The notes: generated by a model not told the origin, from the sequence alone. Shown: positions 41,598-50,523, counted from the stretch's first letter. The stretch is DNA of 64,000 bases from Modestobacter sp. VKM Ac-2982 (GCF_026967935.1 NZ_JAPVBL010000006.1:45951-109950), one strand, 5' to 3'. Program-made: numbers and translations.

Positions 41598-42815
41598 TCA
41601 GACCACCCGCTCGAACACCGCGGCGAGCCCCTGCCCACCGCCGATGCACATCGTCTCCAGGCCGTAGCGGGCCTCCCGGCGGCGCATCTCGTGGGCGAGC
41701 GTGGCCAGGATCCGGGCACCGGTCGCGCCCACCGGGTGCCCGAGGGAGATCCCGGACCCGTTGACGTTCACCCGCTCGCGGTCGTCCGCGCCCAGGCCCC
41801 ACTCCCCCAGGCAGGCCAGCACCTGGCTGGCGAAGGCCTCGTTGAGCTCGATGAGGTCCATGTCGGCCAGCGTCAGCCCGGTCTGCTTCAGCACCGCTGC
41901 CGTGGCCGGGACCGGGCCGATGCCCATGGTCTCCGGCGGCACGCCCGCCACGGCCCAGCCGGTCAGCCGGACGAAGGGCTGCCAGCCGCGCCGGTCGGCC
42001 TCGGCGCGGGTGGTCACCACGCACACGGCGGCGCCGTCGTTCTGGCCGGAGGCGTTCCCGGCGGTCACCGTCGCCTCCGGGTCTACCCGGCCCATGACCG
42101 GGCGCAGACCGGCCAGGTCCTCCATGGTCGTGTCGGGGCGGGGGTGCTCGTCCTCGGTGACCGTGCGGGCCGGCGTCTTGCGGGTGCCGGGCACCTCCAC
42201 GCCGATGATCTCGTCGGTGAACCGGCCCTCGCGGATGGCGGCGCCGGCGGCCTGCTGGGAGCGCAGCGCCCAGGCGTCCTGCTCGAGCCGGTCGACCGAG
42301 TACTCCCGCCGCACGTTCTCGGCGGTCTCCAGCATGCCACCGGGCACCGGGTGGTGCAGGCCGCCGGCGGTCTCGCGGGCCCGGGCCAGCCGGTCGTGCA
42401 GCATGACGCCGTCGCCCTTGGCCCCGCTGCGCAGCCCCAGCGCGTAGTGCTCGACGTTGCTCATCGACTCCACGCCACCGGCCACGACGACCTTGCCGGC
42501 GCCGGCCGCCACCTGCATCGCGGCGTAGATGACCGCCTGCAGGCCCGAGCCGCACCGCCGGTCGATCTGCAGGCCGGGCACCTGCACGCCCAGGCCGGCG
42601 TCCAGCGCGGCGATCCGGCCGATCGCCGGGTTCTCACCGCTCGGGCTGCAGTTGCCGAGGATGACGTCGTCGACCTCGCCCTCCCCCAGCCCGGTTCGTT
42701 CGACCAGCCCACGCAGCGCGGTGGCGGCGAGCTCGTTGGCGGACAGACCGGCGAAGACCCCGCCGAATCGACCGACGGGCGTGCGGACCGGGGAGCAGAT
42801 GACGACGTCGTCCAT
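41598..42815 (-). CDS. Acetyl-CoA C-acyltransferase (thiolase)
   Basis: 405 residues. Catalytic Cys88 in DRRCGSGLQAVIYA, GNASGQNDGAA, NEAFASQVLA, His in GHPVGATGARI and second Cys in MCIGGGQG. All active-site residues are present. Either degradative (beta-oxidation) or biosynthetic (two acetyl-CoA to acetoacetyl-CoA); proximity to phaC/phaZ makes supply of PHA precursors plausible. ATG 42815 preferred to 42842 on family length. Confidence 0.93.
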   Translation of the reverse strand: MDDVVICSPVRTPVGRFGGVFAGLSANELAATALRGLVERTGLGEGEVDDVILGNCSPSGENPAIGRIAALDAGLGVQVPGLQIDRRCGSGLQAVIYAAMQVAAGAGKVVVAGGVESMSNVEHYALGLRSGAKGDGVMLHDRLARARETAGGLHHPVPGGMLETAENVRREYSVDRLEQDAWALRSQQAAGAAIREGRFTDEIIGVEVPGTRKTPARTVTEDEHPRPDTTMEDLAGLRPVMGRVDPEATVTAGNASGQNDGAAVCVVTTRAEADRRGWQPFVRLTGWAVAGVPPETMGIGPVPATAAVLKQTGLTLADMDLIELNEAFASQVLACLGEWGLGADDRERVNVNGSGISLGHPVGATGARILATLAHEMRRREARYGLETMCIGGGQGLAAVFERVV

Positions 42816-42894
42816 GCCCCAACTCTGCCAGCCCTCGGCCACTCCCGGGCAGCGGAACCGACCGCTGGCCGGAAGCCGACGCCCGGCGGAGACG

Positions 42895-43689
42895 TCAGTC
42901 GCGCGGCTTGGCGATCACCTCGTGGGCGGAGGACTTGACCGAATCGGGCAGGACCTTGCTCATCGCCTCCTGCGCCCTGGTCATCAGCGAGCCGGCGAGC
43001 ACCTCCTTCTTCCCGGCCATGAGCCCCTCAAAGCCCTGCGCGGCGACCTTGGCCGGGTCGTCCTTGGGCCCCTTGCCCATGGCCGTGCCCTCCAGGTCCG
43101 CCCGGTCGAAGAAGTCGGTGTCCGTGGGGCCGGGCATCAGCGAGGTGATCGTGACGGCGGAGTCCTTGAGCTCCTGCTGCACGGCCTCGGTCAGCGACTG
43201 GACGAAGGACTTCGAGGCGTTGTAGACCGGCTGGTAGGCCCCCGGCATGGTCGCCGCGACCGAGGAGGTCACCAGCACCCGCCCGACGTTGCGGCCGGTC
43301 ATCTGCACGAGCACGAGCTTCAGCAGCGCGGCGGTGGAGACCACGTTGAGCTGCATGACCGCCAGGTCCTCGGCCCAGTCGGTGTCGACGAAGGCACCCC
43401 CACGGCCCACGCCGGCGTTGAGCGCGGCGGCGTCCAGCGGCCGGCCGAGGCCCAGCACCCGGTCCCACAGCTGCTCGATCCCCTCGGGGGTGCGCAGGTC
43501 GGCCTGGACGGCGATCACCTCGGTGCCCTCGGCGCGCAGCTTCGCCGCTGCGGTGTCGATGCCGGCGTCCTCGGCGTCGACCACCAGGTCGAAACCGTGC
43601 TGGGCGAACTGCTTGGCGAGCTCGAAGCCGATCCCGCTGGACGCCCCGGTCACGAGGGCGAGCGGCGTGGTCGGCGTGGTGTTGGTCAT
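42895..43689 (-). CDS. SDR family NAD(P)-dependent oxidoreductase
   Basis: 264 residues. TGASSGIGFELAKQF, ALNAGVGRGG (replacing the usual NNAG), Ser in LVTSSVAATMPGA and Tyr/Lys in YNASKSFVQSL. The C-terminus has a TDTDFFDRADLEGT segment seen in oxidoreductases of the DltE/YciK-like group. Substrate not predictable. A 44-base imperfect hairpin lies in the gap before its start. Confidence 0.86.
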   Translation of the reverse strand: MTNTTPTTPLALVTGASSGIGFELAKQFAQHGFDLVVDAEDAGIDTAAAKLRAEGTEVIAVQADLRTPEGIEQLWDRVLGLGRPLDAAALNAGVGRGGAFVDTDWAEDLAVMQLNVVSTAALLKLVLVQMTGRNVGRVLVTSSVAATMPGAYQPVYNASKSFVQSLTEAVQQELKDSAVTITSLMPGPTDTDFFDRADLEGTAMGKGPKDDPAKVAAQGFEGLMAGKKEVLAGSLMTRAQEAMSKVLPDSVKSSAHEVIAKPRD

Positions 43690-43786
43690 GGCCGCGCGGT
43701 ACCCGGCTCCCGCCCGGACCTCACCCGCGGACGACCACCTTTTCGGTCGCCGGCGTCCGAGCCCGGTGCTGGCGGCCGCACCCGGG

Positions 43787-43830
43787 GTCAGGGGGCACGG
43801 CCAGGGAGCACCCTGGCACCCCCTGCTGAC
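43787..43830. promoter_or_regulatory. Long imperfect inverted repeat between divergent genes
   Basis: GTCA (43787) to TGAC (43830) with arms GGGGGCACGGCCAGGG and CCCTGGCACCCCCTG closing on an AGCA loop; the inner GCCAGGG/CCCTGGC pairing is perfect. It lies between the SDR (minus) and the small Cys-rich gene (plus), 32 bases before the latter start. Operator or leader hairpin; role unknown. Confidence 0.4.
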
Positions 43831-43861
43831 GGTTTCCTGTGCGTCGGCTCAGACTCGGCCC

Positions 43862-44086
43862 ATGACCGAGGACACCGGGCCGGCCGGGAACGCCGGCGTG
43901 ATCTGTTCGGCGAAGGGCTGCCGGGAGCCGGCGTCCGTCGTCCTGGTGTGGAACAACCCGAAGGTGCACACGCCCGACCGGGAGAAGACCTGGACCGCGT
44001 GCGAGGCACACCGCGAGCAGCTCTCGCACCACCTGGCGATCCGGTCGTTCCTGCGCCGCGTCGAGCCGGTCACCCCCCTGCGGTAG
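43862..44086 (+). CDS. Small Cys/His-containing actinobacterial protein
   Basis: 74 residues. VICSAKGCREPASVVLVWNN and WTACEAHREQLSHHL give a C-x4-C ... C-x2-H pattern suggesting a small zinc-binding knuckle. The family is common in actinobacteria as a short conserved hypothetical. It ends 8 bases before the TPP riboswitch; the riboswitch controls the next gene rather than this one. Confidence 0.72.
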   Translation: MTEDTGPAGNAGVICSAKGCREPASVVLVWNNPKVHTPDREKTWTACEAHREQLSHHLAIRSFLRRVEPVTPLR

Positions 44087-44094
44087 CTTCAGCG

Positions 44095-44186
44095 GCGCAC
44101 ACGGGAGCCCGGGCGCGGGCTGAGAAGGCGGACGACCACCGCCGACCGTCCACACCTGATCCGGTTCATGCCGGCGGAGGGAGCTG
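44095..44186 (+). promoter_or_regulatory. TPP (THI-element) riboswitch
   Basis: All conserved THI blocks are present in order: CGGGAGCCCGGGCGCGGGC then CTGAGA (44119-44124), ACCG-rich arm, CACCTGATC (44153-44161), CGGTTCATGCCGGCG (44162-44176) and GAGGGAG (44177-44183). In known TPP riboswitches CTGAGA and the ACCTGA...ATGCCAGCG blocks contact the pyrimidine and pyrophosphate. The 3' end carries the GGAGGGAG that is the ribosome binding site of the gene at 44191, so ligand binding would hide it and block translation. Confidence 0.92.
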
Positions 44187-44190
44187 CTCG

Positions 44191-45201
44191 ATGCTCGCTG
44201 CTCGATTCCACGCACCCGGTCGACCCCTGGCCCTGGACGACGTCCCGGTGCCCGAGCCCGCCCCCGACGAGGTGCGGGTGCGGGTCGGCGCGGCCGGGGT
44301 CTGCGGCACCGAGCTGCACTTCACCGACGGCCTGTACGCCCCGTCCCGGACGCCGATGACCCTGGGCCACGAGGCCGCCGGCACGGTCGACGCGGTGGGG
44401 TCGGCGGTCACCGGCTGGGCCGAGGGCGACCGGGTCGCCGTCTACTACTACCTGTTCTGCGGCAGCTGCCGCTGGTGCCTGCGCGGCCGGCAGAACCTGT
44501 GCCTGGCCCCGCGCGGCGTGCTCGCCTTCGCCGCGGACGGTGCCTTCGCCGAGCAGCTGGTCGTCCCGGCGCACTGCCTGGTCCGGCTGCCCGACGAGCT
44601 CTCCTTCGAGGCCGCCGCACCGCTGTGCTGCGCCGGCACCACCGCGGTGCACGCACTGACCGAGGCCGGCGTCGAGCCCGGTGACGTGGTGGTCGTGCTC
44701 GGCGCCGGCGGCGTGGGCCTGGCGGCGGTGCAGGAGGCCCGGCGACGCGGCGGCGTGGTCGTGGCCGTCAGCCGGGACGACGCCCGCCGGTCGGCCGCCC
44801 GGACTGCCGGGGCCGTGGCCGCGGTCTCCCCCGCCGAGCTCGCCGAGACGGTGGCCCGGCTCTCCGGCGGGCAGGGCGCCGACGTCGTCGTCGAGCTCGC
44901 CGGTGTGACGGCGACCCTGGAGCTGGCGACGGCGGTGCTCGGCCGCCGCGGCCGGCTGGTGCTGGTCGGGTACAGCGCCGACGCACTGACGGTGAGCCCG
45001 CTGGGGATGGTGGTCGCCGAGCAACGGGTCATCGCCAGCGTGGGCAACACGCTGGCCGAGCTGGAGCAGGCGGTGTCCCTGGCCGCAGCGGGGCAGCTCG
45101 TGCCGCCGGTGGCCGGCCGGATGCCGCTGACCGAGGTCAACGAGGCGCTGGACCGGCTGCGCGCCGGGGACGTCGCAGGGCGGCTCGTGCTCACCCCCTG
45201 A
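44191..45201 (+). CDS. Zinc-dependent alcohol dehydrogenase family protein under TPP riboswitch
   Basis: 336 residues. Catalytic zinc site: Cys in AAGVCGTELHF, the GHEAAGTV motif; structural zinc cysteines in YYLFCGSCRWCLRGRQNLCL; Rossmann loop LGAGGVGLAAVQEA. So a complete medium-chain zinc alcohol dehydrogenase of NAD(P) type. The TPP riboswitch overlapping its ribosome binding site links it to thiamin metabolism, for example processing a hydroxymethyl-pyrimidine or thiazole alcohol/aldehyde; that is inference. An ATG at 44168 inside the riboswitch is in another frame and is rejected. Likely co-transcribed with the next MFS gene. Confidence 0.9.
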   Translation: MLAARFHAPGRPLALDDVPVPEPAPDEVRVRVGAAGVCGTELHFTDGLYAPSRTPMTLGHEAAGTVDAVGSAVTGWAEGDRVAVYYYLFCGSCRWCLRGRQNLCLAPRGVLAFAADGAFAEQLVVPAHCLVRLPDELSFEAAAPLCCAGTTAVHALTEAGVEPGDVVVVLGAGGVGLAAVQEARRRGGVVVAVSRDDARRSAARTAGAVAAVSPAELAETVARLSGGQGADVVVELAGVTATLELATAVLGRRGRLVLVGYSADALTVSPLGMVVAEQRVIASVGNTLAELEQAVSLAAAGQLVPPVAGRMPLTEVNEALDRLRAGDVAGRLVLTP

Positions 45202-45245
45202 CGCCCCGCAGTCGCGCGCCGGGCGGCGTGTGAGGATCAGCGCTC

Positions 45246-46499
45246 GTGCGACCACGCGGCAAGGACACCCCCCTCCCCCGGGAGGTCGGCGTCCTGGCGA
45301 TCGTCGCCTTCGTCGTCGCGCTCGGCTTCGGCATCGTCGCCCCGGCGATCCCGCTGTTCGTCCGCGACTACGGGGTCGGCACCACGGCCGTCGGGTTCGC
45401 CATCAGCGCCTTCGCCTTCTTCCGGTTCATCTCCGCCTTCGCCGGGGGCTCGCTGGTCGAGCGGATCGGCGAGCGCGCCGTGCTCGCCGCCGGGCTGGCG
45501 ATCGTCGCGGTCGCCACCGCCGCGGCGGCCCTGGCCGGCAACTTCCCGCTCTTCGTCGCCCTGCGCGCCGCCGGCGGGGTCGGTAGCGCGATGTTCACCG
45601 TGGCCGCCCTCTCGCTGCTGCTGCGCACGGCGCCGGCGGCGCAGCGCGGCCGGGCCGCGGCCACCTACCAGGGCGGCTTCATCCTCGGCGGCATCGCCGG
45701 CCCGGCAGCCGGCGGGTTCCTGGCCGAGATCTCCCCGCGGCTGCCGTTCTTCGTCTACGGCGGCTTCCTGCTGATCGCCGGGGTCGTCGCGCTGGTCCTG
45801 CTCCGCCCGGCCGCGCTGCCCCCGGTGACCGGGGTGGCGACCGGTGTGCCGCCGGCTCTCGACCAGGTGAACGCCGGTGGGCCCTCGACCGCGGCCGTGC
45901 CCCCGGCGGGTGCCGACGGCGGCGGGCTGCGCGCAGCGCTGCGGTCCCGCGCCTACGTCGCGGCACTGGTGGCCAACCTCGGCGTGGGCTGGGTGCTGTT
46001 CGGCGTCCGCAACTCGCTGGTGCCGCTCTACGTGACCGAGGAGCTGGGCAAGACGGTGGCCTGGGCCGGCGCCGGGCTGCTGGCCGGATCGGTGGCGCAG
46101 GCCGTCGGGCTGCTGCGGGCCGGGCGGCTGGCGGACACCTGGGGCCGCCGCCCCTCGCTCCTGCTGGGGTCGGGGCTGGCGACCGCGGCGATCGCCGTCC
46201 TGGCGCTGCCGCCGAGCACCGCGGCGTTCCTGCTCTCGATGGCCACCTTCGGCCTGGGCGCCTCGCTGCTGGCCAGCGTGCCGGCCGCGGTGGTCGGTGA
46301 CGTCAGCCCCGCCCGGGGCGGACGGGTGGTGGCGGTCTTCCAGATGGTCGCCGACCTGGGCGCGGTGGTCGGGCCGCTGGCCGCCGGCTGGCTGACCGAC
46401 ACCTTCTCCTACCAGGTCGCCTTCGCGGTCAGCGCGGCCGTGCTGGGTGCGGCGCTGCTCGCGGCGCTGGCGATGCCGCGGGACCGCCCGACCGCCTGA
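45246..46499 (+). CDS. MFS transporter, probably in the TPP-controlled operon
   Basis: 417 residues, GTG start, 12 membrane helices with a poorly conserved central loop (PPALDQVNAGGPSTAAVPP). VALGFGIVAPAIPLFVRDYG and FRFISAFAGGSLVERIGER are classical MFS motif A region; GRLADTWGRRPSLL is the repeat in the second half. It starts 44 bases after the TPP-regulated dehydrogenase, so a thiamin-precursor transporter is a reasonable guess, without direct evidence. Confidence 0.85.
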   Translation: MRPRGKDTPLPREVGVLAIVAFVVALGFGIVAPAIPLFVRDYGVGTTAVGFAISAFAFFRFISAFAGGSLVERIGERAVLAAGLAIVAVATAAAALAGNFPLFVALRAAGGVGSAMFTVAALSLLLRTAPAAQRGRAAATYQGGFILGGIAGPAAGGFLAEISPRLPFFVYGGFLLIAGVVALVLLRPAALPPVTGVATGVPPALDQVNAGGPSTAAVPPAGADGGGLRAALRSRAYVAALVANLGVGWVLFGVRNSLVPLYVTEELGKTVAWAGAGLLAGSVAQAVGLLRAGRLADTWGRRPSLLLGSGLATAAIAVLALPPSTAAFLLSMATFGLGASLLASVPAAVVGDVSPARGGRVVAVFQMVADLGAVVGPLAAGWLTDTFSYQVAFAVSAAVLGAALLAALAMPRDRPTA

Positions 46500-46536
46500 G
46501 CCGCGCGGCCCCGGCGCCGGGAGGTCCCGCGGCGGG

Positions 46537-47229
46537 TCAGAGCCAGGGGGCGAGGGTCGGCACCGGCCCGTCGGCCTCCAGCTCCTCCCCCGCGCTGCGT
46601 CCGGTGACCCACGCCGCGACCGCCGGCAGCGGACCGGCGACGGCCAGGGCACCGGTGCCCCACTCGCGGTCACCGGCGAACAGTGCCACGTCGGGCACGG
46701 TGTCGCGGCGGTCCCACATCCGGAACACGTCGTCGACCAGCGCGGCCAGCACGTCGTCCGGGATGTCGGTGAAGGCGACCCCCTCGTCCAGGTCGACGGC
46801 GTGCACCCACACCTCCCGGCAGCGCATCCAGGGCACCTCCGCAGCCGGCACCTGGCGCCCCTGGGCGGTGCGCACCTGCGCGGCCCAGGCCTCCTCGGGC
46901 AGGCCCCGGACGGCGGCCGCCAACCGGCCGGTCGCCGCGACCACCGCCGCGCGCAGCTCCGGCGCCGGCAGCTGCGCCGCCTCGTCGATCTGGGCGTCCC
47001 GCGCCTCCGTCGAGGCGTACATCGGCGTCTCCACCCCGGTGCGCGCCCAGGTGAGCAGGTTGACCAGCGCGTCGGCGTTGGCGGCCAGGTGCGCCAGGAG
47101 GTGCCGCCGCGTCCAGCCGGCCAGCAGCGAGGGCGCGTCCAGGTCCTCGTCGGTCAGCCGGCCCAGCGCCGTCCCGAGGAGTCGTTCGCCGTCCTCCCAC
47201 CAGCCGAGCGTCTCGACCGGGGCGGTCAT
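46537..47229 (-). CDS. Maleylpyruvate isomerase family (mycothiol-dependent) protein
   Basis: 230 residues. N-terminal four-helix part: LGWWEDGERLLGTALGRLTD, GWTRRHLLAHLAANADALVN; then EVWVHAVDLDEGVAFTDIP. His residues in LLAHLAANAD and EVWVHAVDLD are the usual metal/mycothiol ligands. Specific substrate unknown. Convergent with the MFS gene (37-base gap), divergent from the flavoprotein gene. Confidence 0.83.
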   Translation of the reverse strand: MTAPVETLGWWEDGERLLGTALGRLTDEDLDAPSLLAGWTRRHLLAHLAANADALVNLLTWARTGVETPMYASTEARDAQIDEAAQLPAPELRAAVVAATGRLAAAVRGLPEEAWAAQVRTAQGRQVPAAEVPWMRCREVWVHAVDLDEGVAFTDIPDDVLAALVDDVFRMWDRRDTVPDVALFAGDREWGTGALAVAGPLPAVAAWVTGRSAGEELEADGPVPTLAPWL

Positions 47230-47310
47230 GGGCGGGTTCCGGAGGTGGTGTTCGGCGCGTCCATGACGCCACCCTGCCGCGCCGCACGCCGGTGTGCCAG
47301 AGCTGGTCGC

Positions 47311-47338
47311 GGTGAACGCAGGACTACCGCCGTTCACC
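47311..47338. promoter_or_regulatory. Candidate operator upstream of the flavoprotein-kinase cluster
   Basis: GGTGAACG (47311-47318) and CGTTCACC (47331-47338) are exact inverted repeats with a 12-base spacer, in the divergent gap (47230-47417) before the three-gene cluster. Regulator unknown. Confidence 0.4.
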
Positions 47339-47417
47339 TGCGCCCGGTTGGATGGAGGTGCCATCGGGGGCCTGCCCACCGGGGCGGTCCACCTCGACGG
47401 CCCCGACCGGAGGTGCC

Positions 47418-49079
47418 GTGCCCGCGCGACCCGTCCTGCTCACCGTCGACGACGACCGCGCGGTCAGCCGCGCCGTCGCCCGCGACCTGCGCCGCCACTA
47501 CGGCGACCGCTACCGGGTCGTCCGCGCCGAGAGCGGCCGCGACGCGCTCGCCGTGCTGCGTGAGCTGACCGCGCGCGGCGAGGCCACCGCCCTGCTCCTC
47601 GCCGACCACCGGATGCCCGGGATGACCGGCGTGGAGTTCCTGGAGCAGGCGATGGACCTGGCGCCGACGGCCAAGCGGGTGCTGCTGACCGCCTACGCCG
47701 ACACCGACGCGGCGATCCGGGCCATCAACGACGTCGACCTGGACCACTACCTGCTCAAGCCCTGGGACCCGCCGGAGGAGCTGCTCTACCCGGTGCTCGA
47801 CGAGCTGCTCGAGGACTGGGCCCGCACCGCCCGGGCGCCGTTCGAGGGCATCACGCTGCTGGGCCACCAGTGGTCGGCGGAGACCCAGCAGCTCAAGGAG
47901 TTCCTGGCCCGCAACCAGGTGCCCTACCGGCACCTCCAGGGCGAGGACGCCGCCGGCATCCGCACGGCCGCCGACCTGGCGGACGACGCGACGCTGCCGG
48001 CCCTGCTCTTCCCCGAGGGCACCGTGCTCCGCCGGCCCACCCTCCAGCAGGTCGCCCAGCAGGTCGGGCTGGCCACGACCGCCGGCAGCCCGTTCTACGA
48101 CGTCGTGGTGGTGGGCGGCGGGCCGGCCGGGCTGGGTGCGGCGGTGTACGCGGCCAGCGAAGGGCTGCGCACCCTGCTCGTCGAGCGCACCGCCACCGGC
48201 GGGCAGGCCGGCCAGAGCAGCCGGATCGAGAACTACCTCGGCTTCCCGCTCGGGGTGTCGGGCAGCGAGCTCGCCCAGCGGGCCCGCGACCAGGCCGTGC
48301 GGTTCGGCGTCGAACTGCTCACCGCCGCCGAGGTCGTGCAGATCGCACCAAAGGGCGATGGCCGGGCGCTGCTCTTCGCCGACGGCAGCCAGGTCGCCGC
48401 GCACGCCGTCGTGCTGGCCACCGGCGTCTCCTGGCGGCTGCTGCCGGCCGAGGGCGCCGCCGACCTCACCGGCCGCGGCGTCTACTACGGCGCCGTCGCG
48501 CACGAGGCCGCCGACTGCGCCGGCGATGAGGTCTTCGTCGTCGGCGCGGCCAACTCCGCCGGCCAGGCCGCGCTGCACTTCGCCCGCTTCGCCCGCAAGG
48601 TGGTGGTGCTCTGCCGGGGCACCGACATCCGGCAGAGCATGTCCGAGTACCTGGTCGCCCGGATCGAGGCCGACCCGCTGATCGAGGTGCGCACCTGCAC
48701 CCAGGTGCGGGCCGTGGAGGGCGCCGACCACCTCGAGCGACTGGTGCTCGCCGACTCCCGCACCGGTGCCACTGAGGTGGTCCCGGCGTCCCGGCTGTTC
48801 GTGTTCATCGGCGCCTCGCCGCCCACCGAGTGGCTGGGCGAGGCGTTCCTGCGCGACGACCGCGGCTTCCTGCGCACCGGGCCCGCGCTGCTCGACGCCG
48901 AGGGCCGCCCGCCGCGGGACTGGCCGCTGTCCCGGGCGCCGTACCACCTGGAGTGCTCCGTGCCCGGCGTGTTCGTGGCCGGCGACGTCCGGGCCGAGTC
49001 GGTGAAGCGCGTCGCCTCCGCCGTCGGCGAGGGCGCCATGGCCGTCACCCTCGTGCACCGCTACCTGGAGGCGAACTGA
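47418..49079 (+). CDS. Receiver domain fused to thioredoxin-reductase-like flavoprotein
   Basis: 553 residues, GTG start with CGGAGG upstream. Residues 1-125: response-regulator receiver with VLLTVDDD, phosphoacceptor Asp63 in LLLADHRMPGMTG, Thr91 and Lys114 (LLKPW). Residues ~140-220: thioredoxin/DsbA-like segment. Residues 225-550: FAD/NADPH domain with VVVGGGPAGLGAAVYAASEG, GGQAGQSSRIENYLGFP, VVGAANSAGQAALHFARF and GVFVAGDVRAESVKRVASAV. The redox CxxC of thioredoxin reductase is absent (GVYYGAVAHEAADC instead), so it may transfer electrons elsewhere or act as a redox sensor. First of three genes spaced by 1-6 bases. Confidence 0.88.
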   Translation: MPARPVLLTVDDDRAVSRAVARDLRRHYGDRYRVVRAESGRDALAVLRELTARGEATALLLADHRMPGMTGVEFLEQAMDLAPTAKRVLLTAYADTDAAIRAINDVDLDHYLLKPWDPPEELLYPVLDELLEDWARTARAPFEGITLLGHQWSAETQQLKEFLARNQVPYRHLQGEDAAGIRTAADLADDATLPALLFPEGTVLRRPTLQQVAQQVGLATTAGSPFYDVVVVGGGPAGLGAAVYAASEGLRTLLVERTATGGQAGQSSRIENYLGFPLGVSGSELAQRARDQAVRFGVELLTAAEVVQIAPKGDGRALLFADGSQVAAHAVVLATGVSWRLLPAEGAADLTGRGVYYGAVAHEAADCAGDEVFVVGAANSAGQAALHFARFARKVVVLCRGTDIRQSMSEYLVARIEADPLIEVRTCTQVRAVEGADHLERLVLADSRTGATEVVPASRLFVFIGASPPTEWLGEAFLRDDRGFLRTGPALLDAEGRPPRDWPLSRAPYHLECSVPGVFVAGDVRAESVKRVASAVGEGAMAVTLVHRYLEAN

Positions 49080-49080
49080 G

Positions 49081-50517
49081 ATGACCGCGAGCCACGGGCC
49101 CTCCTCGGGGGTCGACCTCGCCGAGGTGCGCAGCCTGTTCCTGTTCGCCGAGCTGGAGGACGCCGACCAGCGCTGGGTGGCCGAGCACAGCGACGTGCGG
49201 GTGTACGACGCCGACGTCGTCGTCTTCGCCGAGGGACAGCCCTCCGACGCGCTGTACGTGCTGCTGGAGGGCGGGCTGCTGCTGTCCAAGCACACCGACG
49301 GCGAGGACGTCGTCCTCAACGACACGACGCACCGGGGCGCCTACGCCGGCGCCGTCCGGGCCTTCACCCAGAGCCGCGACCCGAACTTCCAGACCACGCT
49401 CAGGACCACCCGGCCCAGCCGGTTCCTGCGGTTGCCGGCCGAGGACTTCGCCGCGCTGGTGCACCGGCTGTGCCCGATGGCGGTGCACCTGCTCGACGGC
49501 CTCTACGAGGGCATCCGGATGACCGAGTCGACGATGCGCCAGCGCGAGCACCTGGTGCAGCTGGGGACGCTGTCGGCCAACCTCGCCCACGAGCTGAACA
49601 ACCCGGCAGCGGCCGCGGTGCGGGCCACCGAGCAGCTGCGCTCCCGGGTCGCCGGCATGCGCCGGAAGCTCGGCCTGCTGTCGGAGGCCGGGCTCTCCCC
49701 CGAGCTGGTCGGCCGGCTGATCAGGACCCAGGAGATGTCCGTCGAGCGGGCGCTCAAGCCGCACGCCGATCTGACCGCGCTCCAGGAGAGCGACCTCGAG
49801 GACGCGATCGCCGACCGGCTGGAGGAGATCGGCGTCGAGCAGGCGCTGGAGCTCGCGCCGGTGTTCGCCGGCTCCGGCATGGACGCGCAGTGGGTGGACG
49901 ACGTCGTGGAGGAGGTCGACTGCGGGCTGGAGTGGGACGCCGCGTTCGGCTGGCTGCGCTACACCCTGGAGACCGAGGCGCTGATGGACGAGATCGAGGA
50001 GGCCACCACCCGGATCTCCTCCCTCGTCGGCGCGGTGAAGCAGTACTCGCACCTGGACCAGGCCCGGCACTCCGACGTCGACGTCAAGCCCGGGCTGGAG
50101 AGCACGCTGGTGATGCTGGCCCGCAAGCTCACCGGGATCGAGGTACGCCGGGACCACGCCACCGACCTGCCCCCGGTGCCCGGCTACCCGGCCGAGCTGA
50201 ACCAGGTCTGGACCAACCTGATCGACAACGCCGCCGACGCGATGGACGGGTCCGGGGTGCTGACCCTGCGGACCCGGGCCGACCAGCACGCGGTGTTCGT
50301 CGAGGTCACCGACGACGGCCCGGGGGTGCCGGAGGCGGTGCGCCAGGACCTGTTCGAGCCCTTCGTGACCACCAAGCGGGCCGGCGACGGGAGCGGGCTC
50401 GGCCTGGACAACGCGAGGCGGATCGTCGAGCGGCGGCACGGCGGGTCGCTGACGTACACGACCGGTCCGGAGGGGACGACGTTCTGCGTCCGGCTGCCGC
50501 TGAGCCGGACGCACTGA
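49081..50517 (+). CDS. Histidine kinase with N-terminal cyclic-nucleotide-binding domain
   Basis: 478 residues. Cap/cNMP-like domain at ~15-130 (LFAELEDADQRWVAEHSDVR, VVVFAEGQPSDALYVLLEGG); kinase His in LGTLSANLAHELNNPAAA; long helical insert 200-300; ATPase NQVWTNLIDNAADAMDG, VTDDGPGVPEAV, GSGLGLDNARRIV. Soluble, no membrane segment. It starts one base after the flavoprotein stop, so it probably phosphorylates that protein's receiver domain (inference). Family is seen with the same neighbours in other actinobacteria to my knowledge. Confidence 0.9.
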   Translation: MTASHGPSSGVDLAEVRSLFLFAELEDADQRWVAEHSDVRVYDADVVVFAEGQPSDALYVLLEGGLLLSKHTDGEDVVLNDTTHRGAYAGAVRAFTQSRDPNFQTTLRTTRPSRFLRLPAEDFAALVHRLCPMAVHLLDGLYEGIRMTESTMRQREHLVQLGTLSANLAHELNNPAAAAVRATEQLRSRVAGMRRKLGLLSEAGLSPELVGRLIRTQEMSVERALKPHADLTALQESDLEDAIADRLEEIGVEQALELAPVFAGSGMDAQWVDDVVEEVDCGLEWDAAFGWLRYTLETEALMDEIEEATTRISSLVGAVKQYSHLDQARHSDVDVKPGLESTLVMLARKLTGIEVRRDHATDLPPVPGYPAELNQVWTNLIDNAADAMDGSGVLTLRTRADQHAVFVEVTDDGPGVPEAVRQDLFEPFVTTKRAGDGSGLGLDNARRIVERRHGGSLTYTTGPEGTTFCVRLPLSRTH

Positions 50518-50523
50518 CCGGCC

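Noticed and set aside
44168..44359. Short plus-strand frame starting with an ATG inside the riboswitch
   Set aside because: The ATG is part of the conserved riboswitch CATGCCGGCG block and is out of frame with the dehydrogenase.
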